Positions 1-5,029 of a DNA stretch of 5,836 nucleotides are shown one piece after another (within the stretch, counting starts at the first letter, position 1; each line of letters begins with the position of its first letter). Origin of the DNA: Pseudomonadota bacterium (GTDB lineage Bacteria; Pseudomonadota; Alphaproteobacteria; Acetobacterales; Acetobacteraceae); the NCBI GenBank assembly GCA_021808205.1, contig JAKBCD010000148.1, forward strand, positions 1-5,836. The letters run 5' to 3'. The translations under genes and the position numbers were made by a program. The notes under the pieces were generated by a model that saw only the letters and a program-made list of their open reading frames with translations, had not been told where the DNA came from and did no database searches.

Positions 1-1
1 G

Positions 2-355
2 GACGCGATCGGCCCGCTTGCCTTTGCTGCGGCAGGGGCTACCCCCATTGCGCCGGGCATGCTGGCCTCGCATTATGCACCCTCCCTGCCCGTGCGGCTG
101 AACGCGGCGGCACCTGGGCCGGGCGAGGCATATCTTGCTTTTGGCATTGTGCCGCCCGGCGTGCTCAGCTTCCAACTTTCCGCAACGCAGAACCTCACCG
201 AGGCTGCGGCAAATCTGTTCGGTGCCCTGCACTGGCTGGATGCGCAGGGCACCGCGCGCGGCCTTGCTGCCATCGCCGCAGCACCCATTCCTTTCACCGG
301 GTTGGGGCTTGCCATCAACGACCGTCTCGCCCGCGCCGCCGCCCCGCGCGGCTAA
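2..355 (+). CDS. Sua5-type L-threonylcarbamoyladenylate synthase, C-terminal part (5' truncated)
   Basis: The gene enters from the left edge, so only about 117 C-terminal residues are visible, ending at TAA. The window-edge residues run DAIGPLAFAAAG, followed by APGMLASHYAP, a linker-region signature of long-form Sua5 proteins that joins the YrdC catalytic domain to the C-terminal Sua5 domain. The end, AINDRLARAAAPRG, is the usual closing helix of this family. Known family role: making threonylcarbamoyl-AMP from threonine, bicarbonate and ATP in the cytoplasm, the first step of the t6A modification of ANN-decoding tRNAs. The catalytic YrdC domain lies outside the window, so activity cannot be judged. 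The in-frame ATG at 59 falls inside the conserved motif and is not a real start. No strong terminator follows. The next gene begins 266 bases on and looks unrelated in function. Confidence 0.85.
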   Translation, partial: DAIGPLAFAAAGATPIAPGMLASHYAPSLPVRLNAAAPGPGEAYLAFGIVPPGVLSFQLSATQNLTEAAANLFGALHWLDAQGTARGLAAIAAAPIPFTGLGLAINDRLARAAAPRG

Positions 356-562
356 CCCCCCCTTGGCAAAATCCTTCCCGCGCAATATCGGAAGACGGCA
401 GCGCCATCCCGGCGCCTTGGTGCATCTTGCAGACGATAATGAACAAGAATCTGGTTCCGCAAAGTACGGGCAGCCGCAGCACCCCGCCATGTTGCCGTTA
501 TGTCATAAGCAATCTTTTGAATTGACCCAATTTTTGTCGCATTTGCGACCTATCGCTCTGCC

Positions 563-587
563 GCCCACCCCCTACCGGGGGGTGGGC
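563..587 (+). repeat. 10-bp perfect G/C inverted repeat in the galU leader
   Basis: The left arm 563-572 (GCCCACCCCC) pairs perfectly with 578-587, with a 5-base loop TACCG. It ends 20 bases before the galU Shine-Dalgarno sequence. It is followed by AATATTGACG rather than a T-run, so it is not a canonical intrinsic terminator. It may be a leader hairpin, an mRNA-stabilising element, or the terminator of an upstream transcript. The pairing is seen directly; the role is unknown. Confidence 0.6.
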
Positions 588-607
588 AATATTGACGACC
601 GCTCAAC

Positions 608-613
608 AGGAGG
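608..613 (+). promoter_or_regulatory. galU Shine-Dalgarno sequence (AGGAGG)
   Basis: A perfect AGGAGG sits 8 bases before the TTG at 622. This fixes the start at 622 rather than at the in-frame TTG at 592, which lies upstream of the Shine-Dalgarno itself and would add ten residues (MTTAQQEDFP) not typical of GalU. Confidence 0.85.
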
Positions 614-621
614 ATTTTCCT

Positions 622-1497
622 TTGGTTAAACCCTTGCGTAAGGCCGTACTTCCGGTTGCCGGCCTCGGTACGCGCTTTCTGCCCGCCACCAAGGCCATGC
701 CGAAGGAGATGCTTCCCGTCGTCGACAAGCCGTTAATTCAGTATGCGGTGGATGAAGCCCGTGCCGCCGGCATCACCCAATTCTGCATGGTCACCGGGCG
801 CGGCAAAACCGCGTTGATCGACCATTTCGACATCGCCTTCGAACTGGAGGCCACGCTGGCCGAGCGCTCCAAGCGCGAGGCGCTGGCGCTGCTGCGCGAG
901 GAGGCGATGCCGCCAGGCGCCATCACCACCGTCCGCCAGCAGGTGCCGCTCGGCCTTGGCCATGCCATCTGGTGCGCGCGCACTTTTATCGGCGATGATC
1001 CCTTCGCCATTTTGCTGCCGGATGACTTGGTACTGAGCCAAACCCCCTGCACCGCGCAGCTTGCCAGGGTTTACAACGAGACCGGCGGCAATGTCGTCGC
1101 TATCTCCGAGGTACCCAGAGAACACACCAACCGCTACGGCATCCTGAAAACCGGCGAAATCCAGGGCGATCTGGTGGAGGTCAAGGGCCTGGTTGAAAAA
1201 CCAAAGCCGGAGGATGCCCCCTCCAACCTTTCCATCATCGGCCGCTACGTGCTGTTGCCGGAGGTGATCTCCTATCTCTCCCGCATGGAGGCCGGCGCCG
1301 GAAACGAGGTGCAGCTGACCGACGCCATGGCCAAAATGATCGGCCATACGCCCTTCCACGGATTGAAATTCGAAGGCCAGCGCTTCGATTGCGGCGACAA
1401 GGTGGGGTTCCTGGAGGCGCAGATCGCCTTCTCCCTCGCACGCCCGGATCTCGGCCCTTCGGTGCGTGAATTCCTGAAGAAATACGTGAACGGCTAA
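622..1497 (+). CDS. galU: UTP--glucose-1-phosphate uridylyltransferase (GalU)
   Basis: This 291-residue protein, the usual length for bacterial GalU, makes UDP-glucose from UTP and glucose-1-phosphate in the cytoplasm, supplying polysaccharide, lipopolysaccharide and glycolipid synthesis. It starts VKPLRKAVLPVAGLGTRFLP, the nucleotide-binding loop of the family (about residues 8-32, including GTR and the KEMLP segment). Other family marks are LLPDDL around 131-136, VEKP at 191-194, GNEVQLTDAM in the middle of the C-terminal half, and FDCGDKVGFLEAQ at 255-267. All expected motifs look intact. The start codon is TTG, set by a perfect AGGAGG. The mutase gene that supplies its hexose-1-phosphate substrate begins 23 bases downstream on the same strand, so the two are very likely co-transcribed. 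A long open frame on the opposite strand is a codon-bias shadow. Confidence 0.96.
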   Translation: MVKPLRKAVLPVAGLGTRFLPATKAMPKEMLPVVDKPLIQYAVDEARAAGITQFCMVTGRGKTALIDHFDIAFELEATLAERSKREALALLREEAMPPGAITTVRQQVPLGLGHAIWCARTFIGDDPFAILLPDDLVLSQTPCTAQLARVYNETGGNVVAISEVPREHTNRYGILKTGEIQGDLVEVKGLVEKPKPEDAPSNLSIIGRYVLLPEVISYLSRMEAGAGNEVQLTDAMAKMIGHTPFHGLKFEGQRFDCGDKVGFLEAQIAFSLARPDLGPSVREFLKKYVNG

Positions 1498-1520
1498 ACC
1501 CTGATTTCCGAGAGGAATCC

Positions 1521-2927
1521 ATGAGCTTTTCCCATAAATTCTCCGCCAGCAGCCTGCGGGAATATGATATTCGCGGCATTGTCGGGCAGACGTTGAGCGA
1601 GGCCGATGCCTTCGCCATTGGCCGCGTGTTTGGCTCCATCGTCGCCGAGGCAGGCGGCAAGACGGCCGCCGTGGGGCGCGATGGCCGGCTTTCCTCGCCC
1701 GCCCTTTCCAAATCACTGATCGAGGGGCTGATGGCCTCGGGCATGGATGTGGTGGATATCGGCCAGGGGCCGACCCCATTGCTCTATTTCGCCTCCTTCA
1801 CCGAACCCACGGACGGCGCGGTGATGGTCACCGGCAGCCATAACCCGGCAAACTATAACGGCTTCAAGATGGTGCTGAAGAACAAGCCCTTCTTCGGCGC
1901 GCAGATCCAGGATCTTGGCGCCCGCGCTCGCCTGGGCCAGGTGGTGCCGCAGGCCATAGGCAGCCTGGTGCAAAAGGATATTTCAGACGCTTATATCGAG
2001 CGGCTGCTCAAAGACTGGGACGGCAAGAAAAACCTGAAAATCGTCTGGGACAACGGTAACGGCGCCGCCGGCGACGTGCTCACAAAGCTGGTCGCCAAGC
2101 TTCCCGGCCAGCATAGTTTGCTCAACGCCAAGGTGGACGGCAATTTTCCCGCCCATCACCCCGACCCCACAGTGCCCAAAAACCTCGAACAGCTCATCGA
2201 GGCGGTGAAGAAATCCGGCGCGGATGTCGGCGTGGCCTTCGATGGCGATGCCGACCGCATCGGCCTTGTCGACAATGAGGGGCATATCCTATTCGGTGAC
2301 CAGTTCCTTGTACTGATGGCGCGGGACGTGCTGAAAGCCCATCCCGGCGGCACCATCATCGCCGATGTGAAGGCGAGCCAGGTGTTGTTCGATGAAGTGG
2401 CAAAAGCCGGCGGCAAGCCGCTGATGTGGAAAACCGGCCATTCGCTCATCAAGTCCAAGATGGCCGAGACCAAAGCCCCGCTGGCAGGCGAAATGTCCGG
2501 CCATATCTTCTATAACGACAAATGGTACGGGTTCGACGACGCTCTTTATGCCGCCGTGCGCGTGCTGGGCGTGATCGCCCGCATGAGTGGCACGCTGGCC
2601 GAATTCCGCACCGAGCTGCCAAAGGTACTCAACACGCCGGAACTGCGCTTCGACTGCCCGGACGAGCGCAAATTCGCCGTGGTCGAGGAAGTGGCCGAGC
2701 GTTTGAAGGAAAGTGGTGCCAAGGTCTCCGACACCGATGGCGTGCGCGTGAACACCGAGGATGGCTGGTGGCTGCTGCGCGCTTCTAACACCCAGGCGGT
2801 GCTGGTGGCCCGAGCGGAAGCCAGCTCGGGTGCTGGGCTGGTGCGGCTGAAATCCGCCCTGGCCGCACAGCTCTCGGCGTCCGGCCTGGCACCAGACTTT
2901 TCTACGCCACCATCAGCCGGGCATTGA
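1521..2927 (+). CDS. Phosphomannomutase/phosphoglucomutase (AlgC/PgmG type)
   Basis: This is a 468-residue alpha-D-phosphohexomutase, close to the length of Pseudomonas AlgC. The family interconverts hexose-6- and hexose-1-phosphates (glucose or mannose) through a phosphoserine and a bisphosphate intermediate. Four domains can be followed by their loops: REYDIRGI (13-20); the phosphoserine loop TGSHNP with catalytic Ser106; the Mg2+-binding DGDADR (241-246); the sugar-specificity loop GEMSGH (323-328); and the C-terminal phosphate-binding loop RASNTQ (420-425). All are intact, so an active enzyme is expected. The ATG has an AGAGG at 1511-1515, spaced 5 bases. It follows galU by 23 bases and its product glucose-1-P is the GalU substrate. 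Sequence alone does not settle the mannose versus glucose preference; the GEMSGH loop and overall length favour the bifunctional AlgC/PgmG group over GlmM. Confidence 0.94.
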   Translation: MSFSHKFSASSLREYDIRGIVGQTLSEADAFAIGRVFGSIVAEAGGKTAAVGRDGRLSSPALSKSLIEGLMASGMDVVDIGQGPTPLLYFASFTEPTDGAVMVTGSHNPANYNGFKMVLKNKPFFGAQIQDLGARARLGQVVPQAIGSLVQKDISDAYIERLLKDWDGKKNLKIVWDNGNGAAGDVLTKLVAKLPGQHSLLNAKVDGNFPAHHPDPTVPKNLEQLIEAVKKSGADVGVAFDGDADRIGLVDNEGHILFGDQFLVLMARDVLKAHPGGTIIADVKASQVLFDEVAKAGGKPLMWKTGHSLIKSKMAETKAPLAGEMSGHIFYNDKWYGFDDALYAAVRVLGVIARMSGTLAEFRTELPKVLNTPELRFDCPDERKFAVVEEVAERLKESGAKVSDTDGVRVNTEDGWWLLRASNTQAVLVARAEASSGAGLVRLKSALAAQLSASGLAPDFSTPPSAGH

Positions 2928-2929
2928 TT

Positions 2930-2965
2930 AGAAAAGCCATGCCCCTGAGGGGGCATGGCTTTTCT
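2930..2965 (+). terminator. Bidirectional intrinsic terminator between the mutase and COQ9 genes
   Basis: A perfect 16-bp stem pairs 2930-2945 with 2950-2965 around a TGAG loop. The inner stem is GC-rich, and the outer ends are an A-run on the left and TTTTCT on the right, so it can work for both strands. It starts 3 bases after the mutase stop codon. Its last base is also the last base of the stop codon of the convergent COQ9-family gene, which reads TGA on the minus strand (2967-2965). Confidence 0.92.
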
Positions 2966-3561
2966 CAGGCGTGGGCAGAAAAAGGCAAGCGCGGCAGCTT
3001 CGCCTTCAGCTTGCCAAAGCGCCCCACCCCGGCCAGCCGCCGGTCTAAAAACGCCAGGGTCTTTTCCGAATCCATGGAGCTGTCGCTCAGCCAGTAAAAC
3101 AGCGTGGCACCCAGCACCGCGCCCAGAATGGCGCGTTTGCTATACCAGGACATATCGGCACTCACATCCCCCGCCGCGAACCACACCGCATCCGCCATGC
3201 GCGCGATGATCTTCGCCAAACGCGGCGCATTGCCGGGCAGCACCAGCCACGCCATGGCGCGGCGCACGGCTTCTTTCTCGCCGTTCATCAGCTCCAGCCT
3301 CGCCACCACCGCCGCGCGCACCCGTTTGGTAAGCCCGGAATCGGCCATATGCCCGCGTTGTGCAGCAATCATCCGCTCATCGCCAAGCTCGAAATAAGCG
3401 GCGATCATCTCTGGCCTGCCGCCAGGAAAAGCCAGCGCCGCCTCTTCTGGGTTCCGCCCCAGACCCGCAAGCGCCATGCGCAGAGTCTGCATCGTCCAGC
3501 CGTCAAAGGCGGCGTTCTGCGCCAGCGCGTCAATCAACGCCGCCATCTCGTCATTGATCAT
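2965..3561 (-). CDS. coq9: COQ9-family ubiquinone biosynthesis protein (rpsU-divergent family)
   Basis: The predicted protein is 198 residues. The C-terminal half carries the COQ9 signature: DAVWFAAGDVSADMSWYSKR (ending near residue 143), then a hydrophobic helix ILGAVLGATLFYWL and DSSMDSEKTLAFLDRRL. The N-terminal half (WTMQTLRMALAGLG, then an Ala-rich helical run) fits the TetR-like fold known for this family. COQ9 proteins bind lipid and assist the hydroxylation steps of ubiquinone synthesis at the membrane; the bacterial role is inferred from the family. Bacterial members were described as 'rpsU-divergently transcribed', and rpsU does lie nearby on the opposite strand, with def between. 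The ATG at 3561 overlaps the def stop by one base (TGATG). A GTG at 3564 would give a 4-base overlap and one more residue. GGGGA at 3571-3575 serves either start. Confidence 0.88.
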   Translation of the reverse strand: MINDEMAALIDALAQNAAFDGWTMQTLRMALAGLGRNPEEAALAFPGGRPEMIAAYFELGDERMIAAQRGHMADSGLTKRVRAAVVARLELMNGEKEAVRRAMAWLVLPGNAPRLAKIIARMADAVWFAAGDVSADMSWYSKRAILGAVLGATLFYWLSDSSMDSEKTLAFLDRRLAGVGRFGKLKAKLPRLPFSAHA

Positions 3562-4091
3562 CACAAAAGTTCCCCAGCATAACGGTCCAGCTCCTCATTA
3601 TACCCGAACAGCCGGAAATCCTCCATTCGCATCGGGTAGAGCACGCCATCCAGATGGTCCGCCTCGTGCTGCACCACCCGCGCCGCGAAACCCGTAAGCA
3701 CCTCCTCAAAGGCCCGGCCCTGCTCATCCAGCCCCGAAAGCCGGATCTCGTTCCAGCGCGGCACGGCGGCGCGCAGGCCAGGAATGGAAAGGCAACCCTC
3801 CCAGCCCAGCACTTGGCCTGCCTCCTCGATGGGTGTCACCACCGGGTTTATCACCGCCCGCAAGCCAATCCCGCCATCGCCATCGGCCCGGCTGGCGGGC
3901 ACATGGAACACGAACAATCTGAGCGGCACATGCACCTGAGGGGCAGCCAGCCCGACGCCGCCGGCATCCACCATCGTCTCCGCCATGGCGTTAATCAGCG
4001 TCTTGATTTCAGGGGCGGTGGCAGCCTCAATCTCCGCCGCGCGGGCGAGCAATACCGGGTGGCCCATGCGGGCAATTTTCAGGATCGACAT
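3561..4091 (-). CDS. def: Peptide deformylase
   Basis: This 176-residue metalloenzyme removes the formyl group from the N-terminal methionine of nascent proteins at the ribosome. All three deformylase motifs are intact: GVGLAAPQ (residues 45-52), EGCLSIPG (98-105) and QHEADHLDG (141-149). The metal ligands are Cys100, His142 and His146, with Glu143 as the catalytic base. Length and motif spacing are normal, so this should be an active enzyme rather than one of the degenerate deformylase-like paralogues found in some alphaproteobacteria. The ATG at 4091 has only a weak, distant GGGG (about 4104-4107). It overlaps the COQ9-family gene downstream by one base and is divergent from rpsU. The usual partner fmt is not adjacent on the visible side. 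Confidence 0.95.
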   Translation of the reverse strand: MSILKIARMGHPVLLARAAEIEAATAPEIKTLINAMAETMVDAGGVGLAAPQVHVPLRLFVFHVPASRADGDGGIGLRAVINPVVTPIEEAGQVLGWEGCLSIPGLRAAVPRWNEIRLSGLDEQGRAFEEVLTGFAARVVQHEADHLDGVLYPMRMEDFRLFGYNEELDRYAGELL

Positions 4092-4234
4092 ATTTGCATG
4101 ATTGCCCCAGCAGAAATGATTTGGCGAGTACGGAAACTGTGCTATAGGCCCGCCACAGTTCGCGGACCGCGGCCCCCATTGGCCGTGCGCCGTGTTTGTT
4201 CGTACTTAATTTTTTGTGTGGAGCGCATAGCCCG
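4092..4234. promoter_or_regulatory. Divergent promoter region between def-coq9 and rpsU
   Basis: These 143 bases separate two divergent transcription units and must hold promoters for both. Two possible rpsU promoters can be drawn: TTGGCG (4121-4126) with TATAGG (4143-4148), spacer 16; and TTGGCC (4179-4184) with TACTTA (4203-4208), spacer 18. The second would start transcription just ahead of the rpsU GGAG at 4220-4223. A short dyad, CGCGG-A-CCGCG, is at 4161-4171. I could not pick a convincing minus-strand promoter for def. The individual boxes are weak matches and remain tentative. Confidence 0.5.
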
Positions 4235-4438
4235 GTGCAAGTTCTCGTCCGTGACAACAACGTCGATCAAGCGCTGAAAGCGCTGAAAAAGAAGCTGCAG
4301 CGTGAAGGCGTGTTCCGCGAGATGAAGCTCCGCCGCCACTATGAGAAGCCCTCCGAGCGCCGCGCCCGCGAAGCCGCCGAGGCTGTTCGCCGCGCCCGCA
4401 AGATGGAGCGCAAGCGGATCGAGCGCGAGGGCTTCTAA
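4235..4438 (+). CDS. rpsU: 30S ribosomal protein S21
   Basis: This 67-residue small, very basic protein starts (M)[19 protein letters not shown], the S21 signature, followed by [23 protein letters not shown] and an Arg/Lys-rich helical tail ending [11 protein letters not shown]21 binds the 30S platform near the anti-Shine-Dalgarno end of 16S rRNA and aids initiation. The start codon is GTG at 4235, chosen because the family begins at this residue; GGAG at 4220-4223 is spaced 11 bases, rather long. In-frame codons further upstream (to 4196) encode residues without S21 character. It stands alone on its strand, is divergent from def-coq9, and is followed by terminator hairpins. Confidence 0.95.
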   Translation: MQVLVRDNNVDQALKALKKKLQREGVFREMKLRRHYEKPSERRAREAAEAVRRARKMERKRIEREGF

Positions 4439-4446
4439 ACCCTCTC

Positions 4447-4476
4447 TCCCGCTTTCGGGCGGGAACCGATTTTAGA
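4447..4476 (+). terminator. Weak first hairpin after rpsU
   Basis: TCCCGC (4447-4452) pairs with GCGGGA (4459-4464) around a TTTCGG loop, followed by ACCGATTTTAGATT. The stem is short and the T-tract interrupted, so termination here is probably partial. It may also act as a 3'-end stability hairpin ahead of the stronger terminator at 4486. Confidence 0.45.
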
Positions 4477-4485
4477 TTAGCAGAT

Positions 4486-4523
4486 AAAGCCGCCATGCCC
4501 CAGGCATTCGCGGCTTTTTTCTT
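4486..4523 (+). terminator. Intrinsic terminator of rpsU
   Basis: AAAGCCGC (4486-4493) pairs with GCGGCTTT (4510-4517). An inner stem ATGCC/GGCAT (4495-4499 with 4503-4507) is separated by a small internal loop. The hairpin runs into TTTTTTCTTT. It ends next to the stop codon of the convergent TusA-family gene (4524-4526) and, with its A-run on the left arm, may partly serve that gene too. Confidence 0.88.
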
Positions 4524-4772
4524 TCAGGCCTTCTGGATCACCAGCACATGGGTTCCATCCGGCTGCGCCAGCAAATCCAGCAGCTCATGCCCCTGGTCCG
4601 CCGCCGCGCGCGGCACATTGCGCAGCGGGTCCTCGCCTTTCAGCTTTACCAGCAGGATCTGCCCCGCCTGCATCGCATCCAGCGCAAGGCGGGTGCGCAC
4701 GTAAGTCATCGGGCAAATCTCTGCCGTAATGTCGATGGCTTTGTCATGTTTCGGCAATAGGCTTACCGGCAT
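4524..4772 (-). CDS. TusA-family sulfurtransferase-like protein (CPMT type)
   Basis: This is an 82-residue protein of the size and fold expected for the SirA/TusA family. The family motif is present as DITAEICPMTYVRTRLAL, with the conserved Cys20 followed by Pro (CPxT), then a predicted helix ALDAMQAGQ and beta strand ILLVKLKG, ending HVLVIQKA. In TusA proteins the cysteine carries persulfide sulfur, for example for tRNA thiolation or sulfur trafficking. The CPMT subgroup has no assigned partner here, so the acceptor is unknown. The ATG at 4772 is preferred because AGAGGAG (4778-4784) lies 5 bases upstream and the protein then starts where the family does. An in-frame ATG at 4862 would add 30 residues that do not resemble the family. 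No sulfur-metabolism neighbours are visible; it converges on rpsU and diverges from the Fur-family gene. Confidence 0.85.
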   Translation of the reverse strand: MPVSLLPKHDKAIDITAEICPMTYVRTRLALDAMQAGQILLVKLKGEDPLRNVPRAAADQGHELLDLLAQPDGTHVLVIQKA

Positions 4773-4777
4773 ATCAA

Positions 4778-4784
4778 CTCCTCT
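4778..4784 (-). promoter_or_regulatory. Shine-Dalgarno of the TusA-family gene (AGAGGAG)
   Basis: AGAGGAG on the minus strand, 5 bases before the ATG at 4772, is one of the best ribosome binding sites in the window and decides the short start. It overlaps the palindrome CTCTAGAG (4781-4788). Confidence 0.8.
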
Positions 4785-4794
4785 AGAGCCGGAT

Positions 4795-4830
4795 CGGTTT
4801 AGGCTCGGTCTCATGACCAACCCTAAACCG
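4795..4830 (-). promoter_or_regulatory. Hairpin in the leader of the TusA-family gene
   Basis: A perfect 9-bp outer stem, CGGTTTAGG (4795-4803) with CCTAAACCG (4822-4830), encloses a symmetric 3x3 internal loop and a 4-bp inner stem GGTC/GACC (4807-4810 with 4815-4818). On the minus strand it lies 10 bases upstream of the Shine-Dalgarno, so it would be part of the mRNA leader if transcription starts above 4830. I recognise no known riboswitch family. It could also be a DNA operator dyad. Confidence 0.55.
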
Positions 4831-4851
4831 TGAATCCGCCCTTCATCAATG

Positions 4852-4927
4852 ATCCAGAACATGATGACCCTCAGACCGCCGGTTAAACCGGAGGGTCTGG
4901 AATCATCGCGCTCTGGATTTTTGTTTT
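4852..4927 (+). terminator. Long imperfect hairpin followed by a T-rich tract (terminator-like)
   Basis: Nested pairing can be traced: ATCCAGA (4852-4858) with TCTGGAT (4912-4918); ATGAT (4861-4865) with ATCAT (4902-4906); GACCCTC (4866-4872) with GAGGGTC (4891-4897); and an alternative inner CCGGT/ACCGG (4879-4883 with 4887-4891). The plus strand then reads TTTTTGTTTT. This looks like an intrinsic terminator for plus-strand transcription, yet no plus-strand gene precedes it after rpsU, which has its own terminator. It may end an unannotated plus-strand RNA or rpsU read-through, or act as leader structure on the minus strand. Confidence 0.45.
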
Positions 4928-4934
4928 AACAAGC

Positions 4935-4953
4935 AATTTCATACGATTAAATT
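4935..4953. promoter_or_regulatory. AT-rich 19-bp dyad upstream of the Fur-family gene (possible operator)
   Basis: The sequence is symmetric at 14 of 19 positions: AATTTnATnnnATnAAATT, centred on 4944. Its length and AT-rich inverted-repeat form are those expected of Fur-family operators. It lies 77 bases before the regulator's ATG and overlaps the most plausible promoter (TTTGTT 4920-4925, spacer 17, TACGAT 4943-4948). It does not match the E. coli Fur box closely, so autoregulation is an inference. Confidence 0.35.
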
Positions 4954-5029
4954 ACGCCGTCGCGTCAATCCAATCACATATCGCGCTAAGGCTGGACCGA
5001 GCTTGAAGTTTAGGCCACAAGGCTCATCG

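Larger units (their letters stand above)
356..621 (+). promoter_or_regulatory. Non-coding region and probable galU leader/promoter
   Basis: There is no convincing gene in these 266 bases; the open frames crossing it carry no recognisable motif. It contains a weak GC hairpin at 401-415, then a more AT-rich stretch from about 490 with three short perfect dyads: 498-508 (TTATG-T-CATAA), 520-532 (AATTG-ACC-CAATT) and 536-549 (GTCGCA-TT-TGCGAC). A long G/C hairpin follows at 563-587. A TTGACC at 522-527 could be a -35 element, but no well-spaced -10 is obvious, the best being ACCTAT at 548-553 after 20 bases. The galU promoter is therefore inferred to lie here but is not pinned down. Confidence 0.45.

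Noticed and set aside
401..415. Hairpin GCGCC/GGCGC after the Sua5 gene as its terminator
   Set aside because: The stem is five base pairs with no following T-run, too weak to call.
592..621. Upstream TTG start giving GalU ten more residues
   Set aside because: The perfect AGGAGG lies inside this extension and points to the TTG at 622, where the GalU family begins.
135..629. Open frame of 164 codons spanning the end of the Sua5 gene and the galU leader
   Set aside because: It is out of frame with Sua5, has no Shine-Dalgarno or family motif, and runs through the inverted repeats and into the galU start.
733..1779. Long open frame (348 codons) on the minus strand across galU and the start of the mutase
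   Set aside because: It lies antisense to a clearly recognised GalU, its product is Arg/Gly/His-rich without any family motif, and such frames are common opposite high-GC genes.
4161..4171. CGCGG-A-CCGCG dyad in the rpsU/def intergenic region as an operator
   Set aside because: It is only 5 bp per arm and purely G/C in a high-GC region, so it is likely by chance; noted within the promoter region only.
4027..4339. Minus-strand open frames across the rpsU start and the divergent promoter region
   Set aside because: They overlap rpsU and def in other frames, show no recognisable domain, and have compositions expected of shadow frames.
4795..4927. Known riboswitch or SRP/6S RNA in the structured region before the Fur-family gene
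   Set aside because: None of the conserved motifs I know for these RNAs is visible; only the hairpins themselves can be supported.
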